Translations under genes and position numbers: made by a program | Shown here: positions 46,063 to 59,100 of the stretch, in pieces | Layout: each line of letters starts with the position of its first letter | Numbering within the stretch: position 1 is the first letter of the stretch | Notes under the pieces: model-generated | Told to the model about the DNA's origin: nothing | The model's input: the letters and a program-made list of their open reading frames with translations, nothing else | Databases searched by the model: none | Source: Thiothrix subterranea | GTDB lineage: Bacteria; Pseudomonadota; Gammaproteobacteria; Thiotrichales; Thiotrichaceae | Length of the DNA stretch: 64,000 bases | Direction of reading: 5' to 3' | Assembly (NCBI RefSeq): GCF_030930995.1 | Contig: NZ_CP133217.1 | Location: forward strand, 3,276,001 to 3,340,000

Positions 46063-46446
46063 TCAGTGATTGAGGACAAACAAAATGCGTTCCAACTCCT
46101 CAACCAGCGGCGCAACGTCGTTACCATTCACCATAATCGACTCCAACGGCAAAGCAGCAGGCGGCGGCGTATGTACATCATCCAGCAATTTCTGCCGCGC
46201 TCCGCTAATCGTATAACCTTGCTCATACAATAAGCCGCGAATCTGGCGAATCAGCAACACATCTTCGCGCTGATAATAACGGCGATTTCCGCGCCGTTTC
46301 ATCGGTTTGAGCGAAGGGAACTCGCCCTCCCAATAGCGCAACACGTGCGTTTTTACACCACACAAATCACTCACTTCACCAATAGTGAAATAGCGTTTAC
46401 CGGGAATAGGCGGCAATTGACTGCTAAGCGGCGTCGCTGCTTCCAT
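46063..46446 (-). CDS. MerR family regulator (downstream of ihfA)
   Basis: A 127-residue protein with the MerR winged helix: [48 protein letters not shown], and a short C-terminal helix. This group is usually directly after ihfA, as here (overlap of 23 bases). Confidence 0.93.
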   Translation of the reverse strand: MEAATPLSSQLPPIPGKRYFTIGEVSDLCGVKTHVLRYWEGEFPSLKPMKRRGNRRYYQREDVLLIRQIRGLLYEQGYTISGARQKLLDDVHTPPPAALPLESIMVNGNDVAPLVEELERILFVLNH

Positions 46447-46732
46447 ATTCCTCTACCCGCTGCTTGAGTTTTTGCCCCGGACGGAACGTCACCACGCGGC
46501 GTGCTGTTACCGGAATTTCTTCCCCTGTTTTCGGGTTACGTCCTGGACGCTGGGTTTTATCGCGCAACATAAAATTGCCAAAGCCCGACAATTTCACGTG
46601 TTTGCCGGTTTCCAACGCATCGCGGATTTCTTCAAAAAACATTTCCACCAAATCCTTGGCTTCGCGTTTGTTTAAACCCAACTCTTCAAAAAGGTGTTCA
46701 ACCATGTCTGCTTTGGTTAATGTTATTGTCAT
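46424..46732 (-). CDS. ihfA: Integration host factor alpha subunit
   Basis: A 102-residue HU/IHF protein: [32 protein letters not shown] and [30 protein letters not shown] bends DNA and helps tyrosine recombinases work, which is relevant to the element next door. Follows pheT by 15 bases. Confidence 0.97.
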   Translation of the reverse strand: MTITLTKADMVEHLFEELGLNKREAKDLVEMFFEEIRDALETGKHVKLSGFGNFMLRDKTQRPGRNPKTGEEIPVTARRVVTFRPGQKLKQRVEEYGSSDAA

Positions 46733-46747
46733 GCATTTTCTCCCTGT

Positions 46748-49135
46748 TTAACGCAATACCGCACCGACTTCATCCCGAAGTGAAGTGACGACTACATCGA
46801 CGATTTGATTGATTTCCGCATCCTCAAGAGTGCGTGAAAAATCCTGTAAAATCAAGCTCAAAGCAACGCTTTTTTGACCTTCTGGTATTCCTTTTCCAGC
46901 ATAGACGTCGAATAAATAATAGGACATCAATTGCGGAATTGCTGCTTTTTCTACAGCATTTTCCAACGCAACAGCCAAAGCATCCTCCCTAACCAATAAA
47001 GCCAAGTCACGCCGGATTGCCGGAAACTTAGAAACTGCCTGATACTTCGGTAATACCCGCTGCATCAATAAGCCCATATCCAATTCAAACACATACACAG
47101 GTTGTTCCAAACCCAACTGTGCTTCAATTTTAGGGTGCAACATCCCCATCCAACCAACCACCGCCGTATCGGTCATGATCTGAGCAGACTGACCGGGGTG
47201 TAAAGCAGCATGGGCAACGGGCGCAAAGTGGAAGCGAGTACCCGCCACCTGCCCCAGTAAGGCTTCTACATCCCCTTTTAGGTCGTAAAAATCCACCGGA
47301 CGGTTCACCTGTCCCCACTGTTCCGGGTAAAGATTGCCGGTTAGCACACCTGACAACATGGTTTGTTGCTGGGGTTTGCCATCTTCGCCTATCGAAAAAG
47401 CGGGACCAATTTCAAACAAACGCACACGGTTTTGTTGACGGTTCACATTATAAGCAACCGCACGCAATAAACCCGACCACAAAGTACTACGCATCACCCC
47501 CAAATCGGCAGAAATGGGGTTAGCCAAGGCAATGTTCTCTACCGCAGGCGCTAAGATTTGCTCCATTTTGGAATCAACAAAGCTGAAGGTAACAGCCTCC
47601 TGATACCCACGTGCTACCAATGTGTAACGCAGGTTTTCACGCTTTACGGCAGTTTCACTCGGTTGGGTAATGCGCGGCGCACGCGGGCGCAATTCGGCTG
47701 GAATCGAATCGTAACCCCGTACCCGTGCCAGCTCTTCGATCAAATCTTCTTCGATGTTCAAATCGAAACGTGCCAATGGTGTTTGTACTTGCCAGCCCGC
47801 ATCGCTGCTGGTGAACGTGCAATTCAACCGTGCCAACACGCCTTCAACCGTCGCCGCATCCATCGTCACGCCTAACACGCGGTGGATGCGTTCAGGACGC
47901 AACACGATCGTTTTGCGTTGCAATACGCCAGCATCCGCTACCGTATCCACCAACCTGCCAACTTCACCGCCGCAAATGCTCACGATCAACTGTGTCGCAC
48001 GTTCCATTGCCTTAACCGGCATATCAGGGTCAACGCCGCGCTCAAAACGCGCGGAAGAATCGGTTTGCAAGCCGTAGCTACGCGCCTTACCCATAATGTT
48101 CGCTGGACGAAAATGCGCACTTTCCAAGAACACGTTGCAAGTAGCATCCGTCACTGAGGTGGGTTCGCCACCCATAATGCCCGCCATTGCCACCGGCTGG
48201 GTCGCATCGGCAATCACCAGCGTGTCATCGCGCAAGGTAGCCGTTTGCCCGTCCAGCATTTTCAGGGTTTCACCCGCCTTGGCATAACGCACCACTATCC
48301 CGCCCTGCAACGTATCAAGGTCGAAAGCGTGCATCGGCTGACCGAGTTCCAGCAACACATAATTGGTCACATCAACCGTGGCTGAAATGCTGCGGATACC
48401 CGCACGGCGCAATTTTTCTTGCATCCACATCGGCGTAGCGGCTTGCGGGTTGATATTGCGGATAATGCGACCGACATAACGCGGGCAAGCATCAGACGCT
48501 TGCAAATCAACCGGGAATGTATCGGTATGCTGGGCAGTTTGCGCAGGAATTTCCGGCACGTTGAGGGGCACATCCATCACCAAGGCGGTTTCACGCGCCA
48601 CGCCAATCATGCTCATGCAATCGCCACGGTTGGCAGTAATTGCCAGCTCAATCACCTCATCGTCGAGTTTCAAATACTCGCGAATATCCATGCCAACGGG
48701 CGCATCATCCGGCAATTCCAGCAAACCATCGGACTTGTCGGACATGCCCAATTCCGTGGATGAACACAACATGCCGAACGATTCCACGCCACGCAACTTG
48801 CCTTTTTTGATCTTTAAATCCGTACCATCGGGTAATGGCAATACCGCGCCGATTAGTGCCAATGGCACTTTGATGCCCGAACGAACATTGCTCGCACCGC
48901 AAACGATTTGCAGGATTTCGCCACGCCCGTTGTCCACTTTGCAGACGCTGAGTTTATCGGCATCAGGGTGTTTTTCGCGTTCCAAGACATGACCCACCAC
49001 GATGCTGGTGAAAGCGGTGGCTACAGCGTCACGCGCTTCCACTTCACAACCGGACATGGTGAGTTTGTGGGCTATTGCATCTAACGTCAGCGGGGTATCA
49101 ATCCACTCACGCAGCCATTTTTCACTGACTTTCAT
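46748..49135 (-). CDS. pheT: Phenylalanyl-tRNA synthetase beta subunit
   Basis: A 795-residue protein of normal length: tRNA-binding OB domain (about 38-150), B3/B4 domain, B5 domain and the C-terminal anticodon-binding FDX-ACB domain (YQAVSKFPAIRRDLALLV...). Follows pheS by 18 bases. Confidence 0.98.
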   Translation of the reverse strand: MKVSEKWLREWIDTPLTLDAIAHKLTMSGCEVEARDAVATAFTSIVVGHVLEREKHPDADKLSVCKVDNGRGEILQIVCGASNVRSGIKVPLALIGAVLPLPDGTDLKIKKGKLRGVESFGMLCSSTELGMSDKSDGLLELPDDAPVGMDIREYLKLDDEVIELAITANRGDCMSMIGVARETALVMDVPLNVPEIPAQTAQHTDTFPVDLQASDACPRYVGRIIRNINPQAATPMWMQEKLRRAGIRSISATVDVTNYVLLELGQPMHAFDLDTLQGGIVVRYAKAGETLKMLDGQTATLRDDTLVIADATQPVAMAGIMGGEPTSVTDATCNVFLESAHFRPANIMGKARSYGLQTDSSARFERGVDPDMPVKAMERATQLIVSICGGEVGRLVDTVADAGVLQRKTIVLRPERIHRVLGVTMDAATVEGVLARLNCTFTSSDAGWQVQTPLARFDLNIEEDLIEELARVRGYDSIPAELRPRAPRITQPSETAVKRENLRYTLVARGYQEAVTFSFVDSKMEQILAPAVENIALANPISADLGVMRSTLWSGLLRAVAYNVNRQQNRVRLFEIGPAFSIGEDGKPQQQTMLSGVLTGNLYPEQWGQVNRPVDFYDLKGDVEALLGQVAGTRFHFAPVAHAALHPGQSAQIMTDTAVVGWMGMLHPKIEAQLGLEQPVYVFELDMGLLMQRVLPKYQAVSKFPAIRRDLALLVREDALAVALENAVEKAAIPQLMSYYLFDVYAGKGIPEGQKSVALSLILQDFSRTLEDAEINQIVDVVVTSLRDEVGAVLR

Positions 49136-49153
49136 AAGGTTACTCCGCCTTGT

Positions 49154-50247
<1,094 letters not shown>

Positions 50248-50289
50248 GCTCACCCGCTTACGGGTATTTTCAGCGCATCTTAATGCAGC

Positions 50290-50649
50290 TTAAGCAGCTA
50301 GGGCAGCTTTTGCCTTCTCTGCGACTGCACCGAACGCCGTGATGTCGTGGACTGCCAAATCCGCCAGAACCTTACGGTCAAGGCTAATGTTAGCTTTCTT
50401 CAAACCATTCATCATGCGGCTGTAAGACAGACCGAACAGACGTGCACCGGCATTAATACGCACGATCCACAAAGCGCGGAATTGGCGTTTTTTCTGACGG
50501 CGGTCGCGGAATGCGTATTGACCAGCCTTGATAACTGCTTGATGCGCAACCCGGTAGACCCGGCTTCTAGCACCGTAGTAACCTTTAGCCAGCTTGAGGA
50601 TTTTCTTGTGACGGGCATGTGCCGTTACACCACGTTTAACTCTTGCCAT
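50290..50649 (-). CDS. rplT: Ribosomal protein L20
   Basis: A 119-residue protein starting [30 protein letters not shown], ending in an Ala/Lys helix. 50S subunit assembly protein; in many bacteria it represses its own operon. Confidence 0.98.
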   Translation of the reverse strand: MARVKRGVTAHARHKKILKLAKGYYGARSRVYRVAHQAVIKAGQYAFRDRRQKKRQFRALWIVRINAGARLFGLSYSRMMNGLKKANISLDRKVLADLAVHDITAFGAVAEKAKAALAA

Positions 50650-50666
50650 GTTTTAAATCCTCCTGA

Positions 50667-50867
50667 TTACGCGTAGGGCAGCATTTTTTGCACATTGCCG
50701 TGATCGGCTGCAACAACAAAGTTGTCGCCTGAACGCAAATGACGCTTACGCTTGGTGGATTTCTTGGTCAAGATATGACGCAGGTGTGACTGCTTGCGTT
50801 TGAACAAGCCACTGCCTGTCTTCTTGAAACGTTTAGCCGCAGCACGGCTACTTTTCATTTTAGGCAT
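50667..50867 (-). CDS. rpmI: Ribosomal protein L35
   Basis: A 66-residue basic protein: [20 protein letters not shown]..., [20 protein letters not shown] start at 50867 to give the family N-terminus; a purine-rich site AAGGAGACCAAG precedes it. Confidence 0.96.
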   Translation of the reverse strand: MPKMKSSRAAAKRFKKTGSGLFKRKQSHLRHILTKKSTKRKRHLRSGDNFVVAADHGNVQKMLPYA

Positions 50868-50941
50868 CTTGGTCTCCTTTTCATAAGGTAGATAAAACAT
50901 CCTGCAAGAGTGCCTTGCCTTAACAGGATGGTGTTCCGATG

Positions 50942-51472
50942 TTAAGCCATCGGTTTCTTTTTCGCGCCGAGCATCATGACCATTTGCCGACCTTCCAGAC
51001 GTGGGAATTGCTCAACAACAGCGATGTCTTCCAGCTCTTTTTCAACGCGCTTGAGGACATCCATCCCCAGCTCTTTGTGAGCCATTTCACGACCCTTAAA
51101 GCGCAGGGTGACTTTAACTTTATCGCCCTCTTCCAGAAACTCTTTCAGTTTGCGCAATTTGATCTGGTAATCGCCTTCATCCGTTGCCGGACGCATCTTG
51201 ATTTCCTTGACCTGCACTTGCTTCTGATTTTTGCGGGCTATCGCAGCTTTCTTACTTTCATCGAAACGGAATTTGCCATAATCCATGATGCGGCAAACCG
51301 GTGGTTTCGCATTGGGTACGATTTCCACCAGATCGAGTTCGGCATCGTAGGCCATTTCCATTGCGTCCCGTAAGGAGACAACACCTTGATTTTCACCTTC
51401 CGCATCAATCAGACGAATTTTCGGAACGTTAATATCGTCATTAATACGGTGTTCTTTTTCGAGAGCGATAAG
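50942..51472 (-). CDS. infC: Translation initiation factor IF-3
   Basis: About 177 residues: N-domain [33 protein letters not shown], linker, C-domain [17 protein letters not shown]. No ATG or GTG lies near the expected start. Possible codons are ATC at 51472 (GAGG 9 bases upstream) and ATT at 51478 (no room for an SD); a TTG at 51508 would overlap thrS by 35 bases. IF-3 genes often use ATT or ATC for autoregulation. The reading overlaps or abuts the thrS stop at 51474-51476. Confidence 0.93.
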   Translation of the reverse strand, partial: LIALEKEHRINDDINVPKIRLIDAEGENQGVVSLRDAMEMAYDAELDLVEIVPNAKPPVCRIMDYGKFRFDESKKAAIARKNQKQVQVKEIKMRPATDEGDYQIKLRKLKEFLEEGDKVKVTLRFKGREMAHKELGMDVLKRVEKELEDIAVVEQFPRLEGRQMVMMLGAKKKPMA

Positions 51473-51473
51473 T

Positions 51474-53402
51474 TTAATCCTCAGATAGTGATAAGCGACG
51501 CGCAGCAATTTCCGCGTTCAGACGTTGCAGGACTTCCGCCAGTGGGAAAGTCCCTAAGTCTTTACCGGAACGGGTACGCATGGCTACAGATTGTGTTTCC
51601 ACTTCGCGGTCTCCGACTACCAGCAGGTAGGGGACACGTTGCATCGTGTGTTCACGGATTTTAAAGCCAATTTTTTCATTTCTCAAGTCTGATACAGCGC
51701 GAATACCTGCATCAAGCAATTGCTTGGTAGCATTTTGCACGAAATCGGCTTGTTTGTCCGTGATATTCATCACGACCGCTTGCGTTGGTGCTAACCAGAG
51801 TGGGAATCGCCCTTCGTAATGCTCGATCAGAATGCCGGTGAAACGTTCCAATGAACCGAACAAGGCGCGATGCAACATAACCGGACGTTTGCGGGTATTA
51901 TCTTCCGCCACGTAAGTCAAATCAAAGCGTTCGGGCAAGCTCATATCGACTTGCAATGTACCGCACTGCCAATCACGCCCGATGGCATCACGCAAGACGA
52001 ATTCCAGTTTAGGGCCGTAGAATGCACCTTCGCCGGGGAACAGCGTGTACGGCAAATTCATGCTATCGAGTGCGTTGCCTAGGGCGTGCTCCAGCAAATC
52101 CCAGCTCTCATCCGAACCGATGCGGTTTTCTGGACGAGTGGACAATTTGATATGCACATTTTCAAAGCCAAATTCTTTGTAAATGTCGAGCACCAACGCT
52201 ACCACGTCTTTGCACTCTTGCGCCATCTGGTCTTCAGTACAGAAGATATGCGCATCATCCTGAGTGAAGTGACGCACACGCATCAAGCCATGCAATGCAC
52301 CGGAAGGTTCGTAGCGGTGTACTTTGCCGAATTCCGCCATACGCAACGGCAGGTCACGGTAGCTCTTCAAACCCTGTGAAAACATCAACATACCACCGGG
52401 GCAGTTCATGGGTTTCAGGGCGAAAACGCGCTCGTCTTCCGTGGTAGTGGTGAACATATTGTCACGGTAGTTGAACCAGTGACCGGAGGTTTCCCACAGG
52501 CTACGATCCATGACATCGGGGGTATTCACTTCAACATAGCCCGCACGCTGTTGGCGCTGACGCATGTAGCCAATCAAGGCTTGAAATACTGTCCAACCTT
52601 TAGGATGCCAGAAGACTGCACCGGGGGCTTGTTCGTCGAAATGGAACAAGTCCAATTGGCGACCGAGCTTACGGTGATCGCGCTTTTCAGCCTCTTCCAA
52701 CATAGTCAGGTAGGCTTGCAAATCTTTTTTGTTTGCCCATGCCGTGCCATAAATGCGTTGCAGCATTTCGTTATTGGAATTGCCACGCCAGTATGCACCC
52801 GCGACCTTCATCACTTTGACAGAGGGGATTTTGCCCGTACTAGGAACGTGGGGACCACGGCACAAGTCGATAAAATCGCCTTGGCGGTAGAGTGACAGCG
52901 TTTGGTCAGCAGGAATACTTTCGATGATTTCCGCTTTATACTTTTCACCCATGTTCAGGAAGAAGCTCACGGCTTCATCGCGTGACAGGGTACTACGTTC
53001 GACCGGAATATCTTGCTTGATGAGATCCTGCATCCGCGCATCAATCGCCTGCAAATCTTCGGGGGTGAACGGGCGTGGGGAGGCAAAATCGTAGTAAAAG
53101 CCGTTTTCGACCGTAGGGCCAATGGTGACTTGTACATCTGGAAATAATTGTTTGACCGCTTGAGCCATCAAATGCGCGGCGGAATGGCGGATAATATCCA
53201 AGCCTTCGGCGTCTTTCGCGGTGATAATACTCAGGGAAACGTCTTGATCAATGACATAGCTGGCATCGACCAATTGATCGTTGACTTTGCCTGCCAGAGT
53301 AGCTTTAGCCAGACCTGCGCCAATATCGGCAGCAACGGCAAGTACAGAAAGGGGGGCATCATAAGAACGTTGACTTGCGTCGGGGAGAGTAATAATAGGC
53401 AT
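51474..53402 (-). CDS. thrS: Threonyl-tRNA synthetase
   Basis: A 642-residue class II synthetase: TGS domain (1-60), editing domain with [11 protein letters not shown], catalytic core with [27 protein letters not shown] and the C-terminal anticodon domain. First gene of the thrS-infC-rpmI-rplT-pheST operon. Confidence 0.98.
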   Translation of the reverse strand: MPIITLPDASQRSYDAPLSVLAVAADIGAGLAKATLAGKVNDQLVDASYVIDQDVSLSIITAKDAEGLDIIRHSAAHLMAQAVKQLFPDVQVTIGPTVENGFYYDFASPRPFTPEDLQAIDARMQDLIKQDIPVERSTLSRDEAVSFFLNMGEKYKAEIIESIPADQTLSLYRQGDFIDLCRGPHVPSTGKIPSVKVMKVAGAYWRGNSNNEMLQRIYGTAWANKKDLQAYLTMLEEAEKRDHRKLGRQLDLFHFDEQAPGAVFWHPKGWTVFQALIGYMRQRQQRAGYVEVNTPDVMDRSLWETSGHWFNYRDNMFTTTTEDERVFALKPMNCPGGMLMFSQGLKSYRDLPLRMAEFGKVHRYEPSGALHGLMRVRHFTQDDAHIFCTEDQMAQECKDVVALVLDIYKEFGFENVHIKLSTRPENRIGSDESWDLLEHALGNALDSMNLPYTLFPGEGAFYGPKLEFVLRDAIGRDWQCGTLQVDMSLPERFDLTYVAEDNTRKRPVMLHRALFGSLERFTGILIEHYEGRFPLWLAPTQAVVMNITDKQADFVQNATKQLLDAGIRAVSDLRNEKIGFKIREHTMQRVPYLLVVGDREVETQSVAMRTRSGKDLGTFPLAEVLQRLNAEIAARRLSLSED

Positions 53403-53463
53403 ATTGTGCTCCAGTGGTGGCCTATACGAGGGGTCACGTGGTTATAGTGGTTGTGTACCAAAA

Positions 53464-53540
53464 TGGTAGGCGTAATTGGACTCGAACCAACGACCCCCAC
53501 CATGTCAAGGTGGTGCTCTAACCAACTGAGCTATACGCCT
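53464..53540 (-). tRNA. tRNA-Val (GAC)
   Basis: 77 nt on the minus strand: acceptor AGGCGTA/TACGCCT with A and CCA, anticodon loop TTGACAT (anticodon GAC), T-arm GGTTCGAGTCC. Between thrS and htpG, upstream of thrS. Confidence 0.96.
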
Positions 53541-53635
53541 GTCGCTGAAGGAGGCAAAGTATAGCGTTATTAAAATCAAACGCAAGATTTTTTTGTACTG
53601 GCGTGACGGGTACACTGCAAAAATCATCAATACCC

Positions 53636-53661
53636 CTTGAAATTCTCCTGCCATCCCCCAT
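53636..53661 (+). promoter_or_regulatory. Sigma-32 heat-shock promoter of htpG
   Basis: CTTGAAA (53636-53642), 13 bases, CCCCAT (53656-53661, then CTT). This matches the sigma-32 consensus CTTGAAA-N11-16-CCCCATNT in every core position, 44 bases before the htpG ATG. Confidence 0.9.
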
Positions 53662-53704
53662 CTTGCCGACATCGAAATATACAAGATATGAGGACGCATA
53701 CCCC

Positions 53705-55594
53705 ATGACAGCAACAAGCAACAAAGAAAACCTGCAATTTCAAACCGAAGTGAACCAACTGTTACACCTAATGATTCACTCGCTGTATTCCAACAAGGAA
53801 ATTTTCCTGCGCGAACTCATTTCCAACGGTTCGGATGCGTGCGACAAGCTGCGTTTTGAAGCCATCGGCAACGATAGCCTCTACGAAACCGACAGCGAAT
53901 TGCGCGTAGAAGTCGAATTCGACGCGGCAGCAGGCACGATCACCGTGCGCGACAACGGCATCGGCATGAACCGCGATGAAGTCGTGACCAATATCGGTAC
54001 GATTGCCAAATCCGGCACCAAAGAATTCTTGAGCAAACTGACTGGCGACGAGAAAAAAGACTCGCACATGATCGGGCAGTTCGGGGTAGGTTTCTACGCC
54101 TCCTTCATCGTCGCTGACAAAGTAACGCTGACCACGCGCCGCGCAGGCGATGCAGCTTCCGAAGGTGTGCGCTGGGAATCCGATGCGCAATCCGGTTACT
54201 CACTGGAACAGGTCGAGAAAGCCACCCGTGGTACCGAAATCGTCCTGCACCTCAAAGAAGACGAAAAGCTGCTGGCTGACGGCTGGCGTTTGCGCAATAT
54301 CATCCGCCAATATTCCGACCACATCCCACTGCCGGTGAACATGCGTAAAACCGAAGCCGGTGAAATCAAGGATGAGTGGGAAACCGTCAACAAAGCCAAC
54401 GCACTGTGGACACGTGCCAAATCCGAAGTGACGGACGAGGAATACCAAGAATTCTACAAGCACGTTTCGCACGACTGGGAAGACGCGCTGGCATGGTCAC
54501 ACAACCGCGTTGAAGGTAAGTACGAATACACGTCCTTGCTGTACCTGCCTTCCAAAGCCCCGTTCGACATGTTCGACCGCGACAATACCCACGGCTTGAA
54601 GCTGTATGTACAGCGCGTTTTCATCATGGAAGACAAAGAATTCAAGCTGATGCCACGCTATTTGCGTTTCGTGCGCGGTGTACTGGACTCCAACGACCTG
54701 CCGTTGAACGTGTCGCGTGAAATCCTGCAAGGCAATAAAATCATCGAGAACATGAAAAATGCCTCGGTGAAAAAAGTCATTGGTTTGTTGGAAAACATGA
54801 TTGCCAACGAGCCAGACAAATACCAAAAATTCTGGAAAGAATTCGGCAAAGTCCTCAAAGAAGGCCCCGGCGAAGACTTCAGCAACCGCGAACAAATCGC
54901 CAAATTGCTGCGCTTCTCCTCCACGCTGGATGACAGTGCTGAACAAACCGTCTCCTTGCCAGACTACATGGCTCGCATGAAGGAAGGTCAGGACAAAATC
55001 TACTACATCACTGCTGACAGCCACACTGCTGCAAAAAACAGCCCGCATCTGGAAGTGTTCCGCAAGAAAGGCATCGAAGTGCTGTTACTGTCTGACCGCG
55101 TAGACGAATGGCTGGTACAGCATTTGATGGAGTTTGAAGGCAAATCGCTGCAATCGGTCGCCAAAGGTCAGCTCGACCTGTCCGCCCTCGAAAGCGAAGA
55201 AGACAAACAAGCACAGGAAAAAGTCGAAGCTGAAGCCAAGAACATGGTTGAGCACATCAAAACGGCGTTAGGCGAGAAAGTCGGCGACGTGCGTGTATCT
55301 CACCGTTTGACCACTTCACCGTCTTGCATCGTGTTGAACGACCACGACATGGCGTTGTACATGCAGCAATTGATGAAACAAGCGGGTCACGAAATGCCCG
55401 ATACCAAACCAGCGCTGGAAATCAACCCAACGCACCCCTTGCTGAAGCGCATGGAAGCCGAAACCGATGACGAGCGTTTTGGCGAATGGTCAAGCATTTT
55501 GCTGGATCAGGCGATTCTGGCAGAAGGCGGCCAACTCGACGATCCGGCAGGCTTTGTTAACCGCTTGAATAAGCTGATGTTGGCAATGGGTTAA
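53705..55594 (+). CDS. htpG: Chaperone HtpG (Hsp90)
   Basis: A 629-residue Hsp90: GHKL ATPase with [35 protein letters not shown], middle-domain [18 protein letters not shown] and [19 protein letters not shown]. The ATG at 53705 has GAGG 10 bases upstream. Cytosolic chaperone under heat-shock control. Confidence 0.98.
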   Translation: MTATSNKENLQFQTEVNQLLHLMIHSLYSNKEIFLRELISNGSDACDKLRFEAIGNDSLYETDSELRVEVEFDAAAGTITVRDNGIGMNRDEVVTNIGTIAKSGTKEFLSKLTGDEKKDSHMIGQFGVGFYASFIVADKVTLTTRRAGDAASEGVRWESDAQSGYSLEQVEKATRGTEIVLHLKEDEKLLADGWRLRNIIRQYSDHIPLPVNMRKTEAGEIKDEWETVNKANALWTRAKSEVTDEEYQEFYKHVSHDWEDALAWSHNRVEGKYEYTSLLYLPSKAPFDMFDRDNTHGLKLYVQRVFIMEDKEFKLMPRYLRFVRGVLDSNDLPLNVSREILQGNKIIENMKNASVKKVIGLLENMIANEPDKYQKFWKEFGKVLKEGPGEDFSNREQIAKLLRFSSTLDDSAEQTVSLPDYMARMKEGQDKIYYITADSHTAAKNSPHLEVFRKKGIEVLLLSDRVDEWLVQHLMEFEGKSLQSVAKGQLDLSALESEEDKQAQEKVEAEAKNMVEHIKTALGEKVGDVRVSHRLTTSPSCIVLNDHDMALYMQQLMKQAGHEMPDTKPALEINPTHPLLKRMEAETDDERFGEWSSILLDQAILAEGGQLDDPAGFVNRLNKLMLAMG

Positions 55595-55610
55595 GAACCC
55601 ACTTAGAAAA

Positions 55611-55635
55611 AAGCCTCGGAAACGGGGCTTTTTTT
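55611..55635 (+). terminator. Terminator of htpG
   Basis: AAGCCTCG-GAAA-CGGGGCTT then seven T, 16 bases after the stop. Confidence 0.88.
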
Positions 55636-55744
55636 GCGCAAACGTTATTCAATAAGAAAATTTAATGAATGTTAGCTTAAGCTATTCCCATCCTTCTGCA
55701 AGTTTGTTCTAATAGAAAAATCAAAATTACATACAAAAAAACTA

Positions 55745-56176
55745 ATGAATACTTGCAAACATCAGCTATGGATAGCACTGGGTCTATGCCTGAGCTTAAC
55801 GGGCTGTAACGCCCCCAGCACTAGCGAGAACGAGTGCCCGCCTGTTCCACCTGTCGCGGAAAACGCCGCCGTAGACCCATTACCTGCACAACTCCAACAA
55901 CAGCAACTGGCATTAGAAACGTTGCAAGCCAAACTGAACGATGCCGAACAACGTTTACAGCAAAATCAGCAACAGCTTGCCGAAAAAACCCAGCAATTGG
56001 ATGCGCTGACCCAAGACAGCAATGCCAAGCAAGTTGCCACGACCACCAATACCCTCACCGACTTAGAAGAGCAGTTAGCGCAACAACAACAAGAAATCGA
56101 ACGCTTAAACACCGCGCTGCGCCAAGCGGACGATGCCAAAGCAGCATCAACCCCCACCCCTGTCCCATCTTACTAA
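55745..56176 (+). CDS. Coiled-coil lipoprotein
   Basis: A 143-residue protein: lipoprotein signal (1-21, lipobox LTGC), a Pro-rich segment, a Gln/Leu coiled coil at about 45-130 and a Pro-rich end. It begins the locus with the DUF1800 and DUF1501 genes and ends 14 bases before the DUF1800 gene. No family recognised. Confidence 0.8.
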   Translation: MNTCKHQLWIALGLCLSLTGCNAPSTSENECPPVPPVAENAAVDPLPAQLQQQQLALETLQAKLNDAEQRLQQNQQQLAEKTQQLDALTQDSNAKQVATTTNTLTDLEEQLAQQQQEIERLNTALRQADDAKAASTPTPVPSY

Positions 56177-56190
56177 CGCGAGGGTAAGCC

Positions 56191-59100
56191 ATGACCAACC
56201 GCCATTACTTGCACAGGGGATTATTGCTACTCCTGATGCTGCTGACGTGTTTACTGCCTGCGGCTCATGCAGCAGTTGCCCCCAATCTCACCGTACAAGT
56301 TGTCGATGGCACCAACGCTGATGCTCCCCTAATCAATCATGAAATCAATGTGCGTGAAATTTTGGCTGACGGTAGCAACGTATGGCGTACCAAAGCCAAA
56401 ACCGACACCAATGGGCAAGTTACTTTCAGCTTGGATGGTTTAGGCTCAGGTAAGCGCTATGTCTTACAAGCAAAAAGCTCGCGTGCTAACAAAACCCGCC
56501 AAAGTGCCGTGATCGACACCGCCGGGGCAGTGACATTCCGGGTCGGCTTCCCATTACTAAACGTAACCCTATTGGATGCGTTGACCCAACAACCGCTGCC
56601 TGACATCAGCGTCACGGCTTACAAGCAAGAAAACGGCAAAGCCATCTGGCTAGACAATCTCAAAACCAACAGCAGCGGGCTAGTCATATTTGAACTCGAA
56701 GCACTCAGCCAAGGCATCCCCGTCACCTTAAATGCCAAAGTATTCAACGGCTTTACCGCCACACAAACGTATACCCAAGCAGGCAATGCAAACTTCATCT
56801 TAGGTGATACGGTTGCAACCCTTGTTGATGGTATTCAAGCCGCATTACCCCCCCTAGCCAACTACGGCGTACAAGTCCGAGAATTACTCAGTGACGGTAA
56901 AACAGCATGGTTTGCCAGTGTTACCACGGATGCGAAAGGGCAATTACGCCTGAATCTGCCTGCCAACCGTCAGTTCCGCCTCGAAGCGAAAAGCACGTTC
57001 AACAACGCTTACAAAGTCAGTCAACCGTTGCAAGCGGGACAGCAACAGACCTTCCAGGTTGGCACGCCTTTGCTGCAAGCCACCCTAAAAGACGCCGTTT
57101 CTGGCGCGGTGATTCCAGCAGTAAAAGTCACGGCTTACCGCATTAAAGCAGACGGCACGAGTGTTTGGCGCACCGAAACCAGCACAGATGTTAACGGTCA
57201 AGTGCGTTTCGACCTTCCCGAACTGCTGGACGGTGACAAAGCACAATTATTTGCCGCTCCTTACAACGCCCACCGCGCTGCCAGCCCCATTGTAAGTCAA
57301 CTCGGCAATATGGAATTCAAGGTCGGTGAAACCCACATAAAGGTAATGGACAACACACAAGTACCAGCCAAACCCTTTGCCAACCAGAAAGTTACCATCG
57401 CTGAAAAAATGGCGGATGGCAAAGAAGTATGGCGCAGCGAAGCCACCACCGATGCCACGGGTCTATTACGCCTGAGCCTATTTGCACAGAATGACAACCG
57501 CACCTATGTTCTCAAAGCCAAAAGCCCGTTTAATCAAACATGGAAAACCAGTCAACCTCTGCAACAAGCAGGCGAATATACGTTTACCGTAGGTAGCCAA
57601 CCCTTGCCCGTCACTCTCAAGGATCTCAGTAACGGCAATACATTAGCCAATATCCCAATCACTGCCTACCGCGTGGTTGCAGGCGACAAACTGGAATATA
57701 TCACCCGCCAAACCACGGATACCAACGGACGCACCAGCTTTGACCTACCCGAATTAAGCAATGGCGGCACAATCCGCCTGCAAGCCACCGCCTTCAACAA
57801 CTTTGGCGCGTGGAGCAACGACATCACCAGCAGCACCGCGTTTGAATTCGGCGTGGGCAGTTTGCAAGTCACGGTCAAAGATGGCACGCAAGCAGATGGC
57901 GCATTGCTACCCAATCTGGATGTGCATATCCGTGAAAACATGGCAGACGGCACGACCGTTTGGTTCAACAAAGCCATTACCGACGCACAAGGCAACCTGA
58001 AAATCGACCTGCCCGGATTGGATAAAGGTCGCAAGTTTTTCCTGCAAGCCACGCATCCCGTGACCAAGCGTTACAAGAGCAGCCAAACTATCGACAAAGC
58101 AGGCGCGTATACCTTCATGGTCGGCACACGCCTCATGGCAGTAACACTCTACAATGCCATCACCGCAGCTCCGTTAGCCGACAAAGACGTTACGCTGCAA
58201 GAAATACAAGCGGGCAATACAACCACTTGGCCTTACATTTGGCGCAGTTCTGCCAAGACCGATGCCAAGGGCGTTGCAGTCATTGATTCCGCATTACTGT
58301 CCCAAGCAGGCTTGAACTTTGTCCTGAGTGTCACACCTTACAACACGGGCAGAATCATGACTGCACCTTTCCCAGCCCAAACCTATAGCGTTGATTTTCC
58401 AGTGGGTACAACTCCCGTTACCCTCGTTGATCGCGATAACGGCAATGCCATCATGCCCAATCAGCGTATTGATGCTTATGAAATTTCCACCGACGGCAAG
58501 CTCACTTGGCTCAAAAACGGCACGACCGATGCCAACGGGCAAGCCATTTTTGACCTAGAAACCTTACGCAAAGGTACGCGCCATGTATTCAAAGCCTACA
58601 ACCCGTTTGCCAACAAACAGTATCCCTACAGCCGTATTATCACCAGCGCAGGCGCAGTAACGTTTGCGGTTGGTCGCACCGACAAAGGTGAATTGGATCT
58701 CAAACCACCCGCGCTTGAAATCCTCTCCCCCAGCAAAACCAATGTCGGCAATCTTGGCTTTGAACTCAGTGGCAAAGCCAGCGACGACAAAGCGCTGGAT
58801 AAAATTGACATTAACCTCGTGAGTGGCAGCCTCACTTCCACGCAAACCGCGACCTTGGATAAAGTCACTGGCAACTGGAAACTGCCGATTAACAGCAATG
58901 CCCTGCAAATCGGACAACCCCTAAACGTCACCGCTACGGCGTTTGATGTGACCGGCAATACCACCACTATCACCCGCAGCTACCAAGTGCTCGCCGATAA
59001 AGATGCACCCAGCATTACCATCAGTTCGCACCACGCCGATGAAACGGTGTTGAAAACCGGCTTCTTGCTACAAGGCAATGTCACCGATGATACCGCTGTC

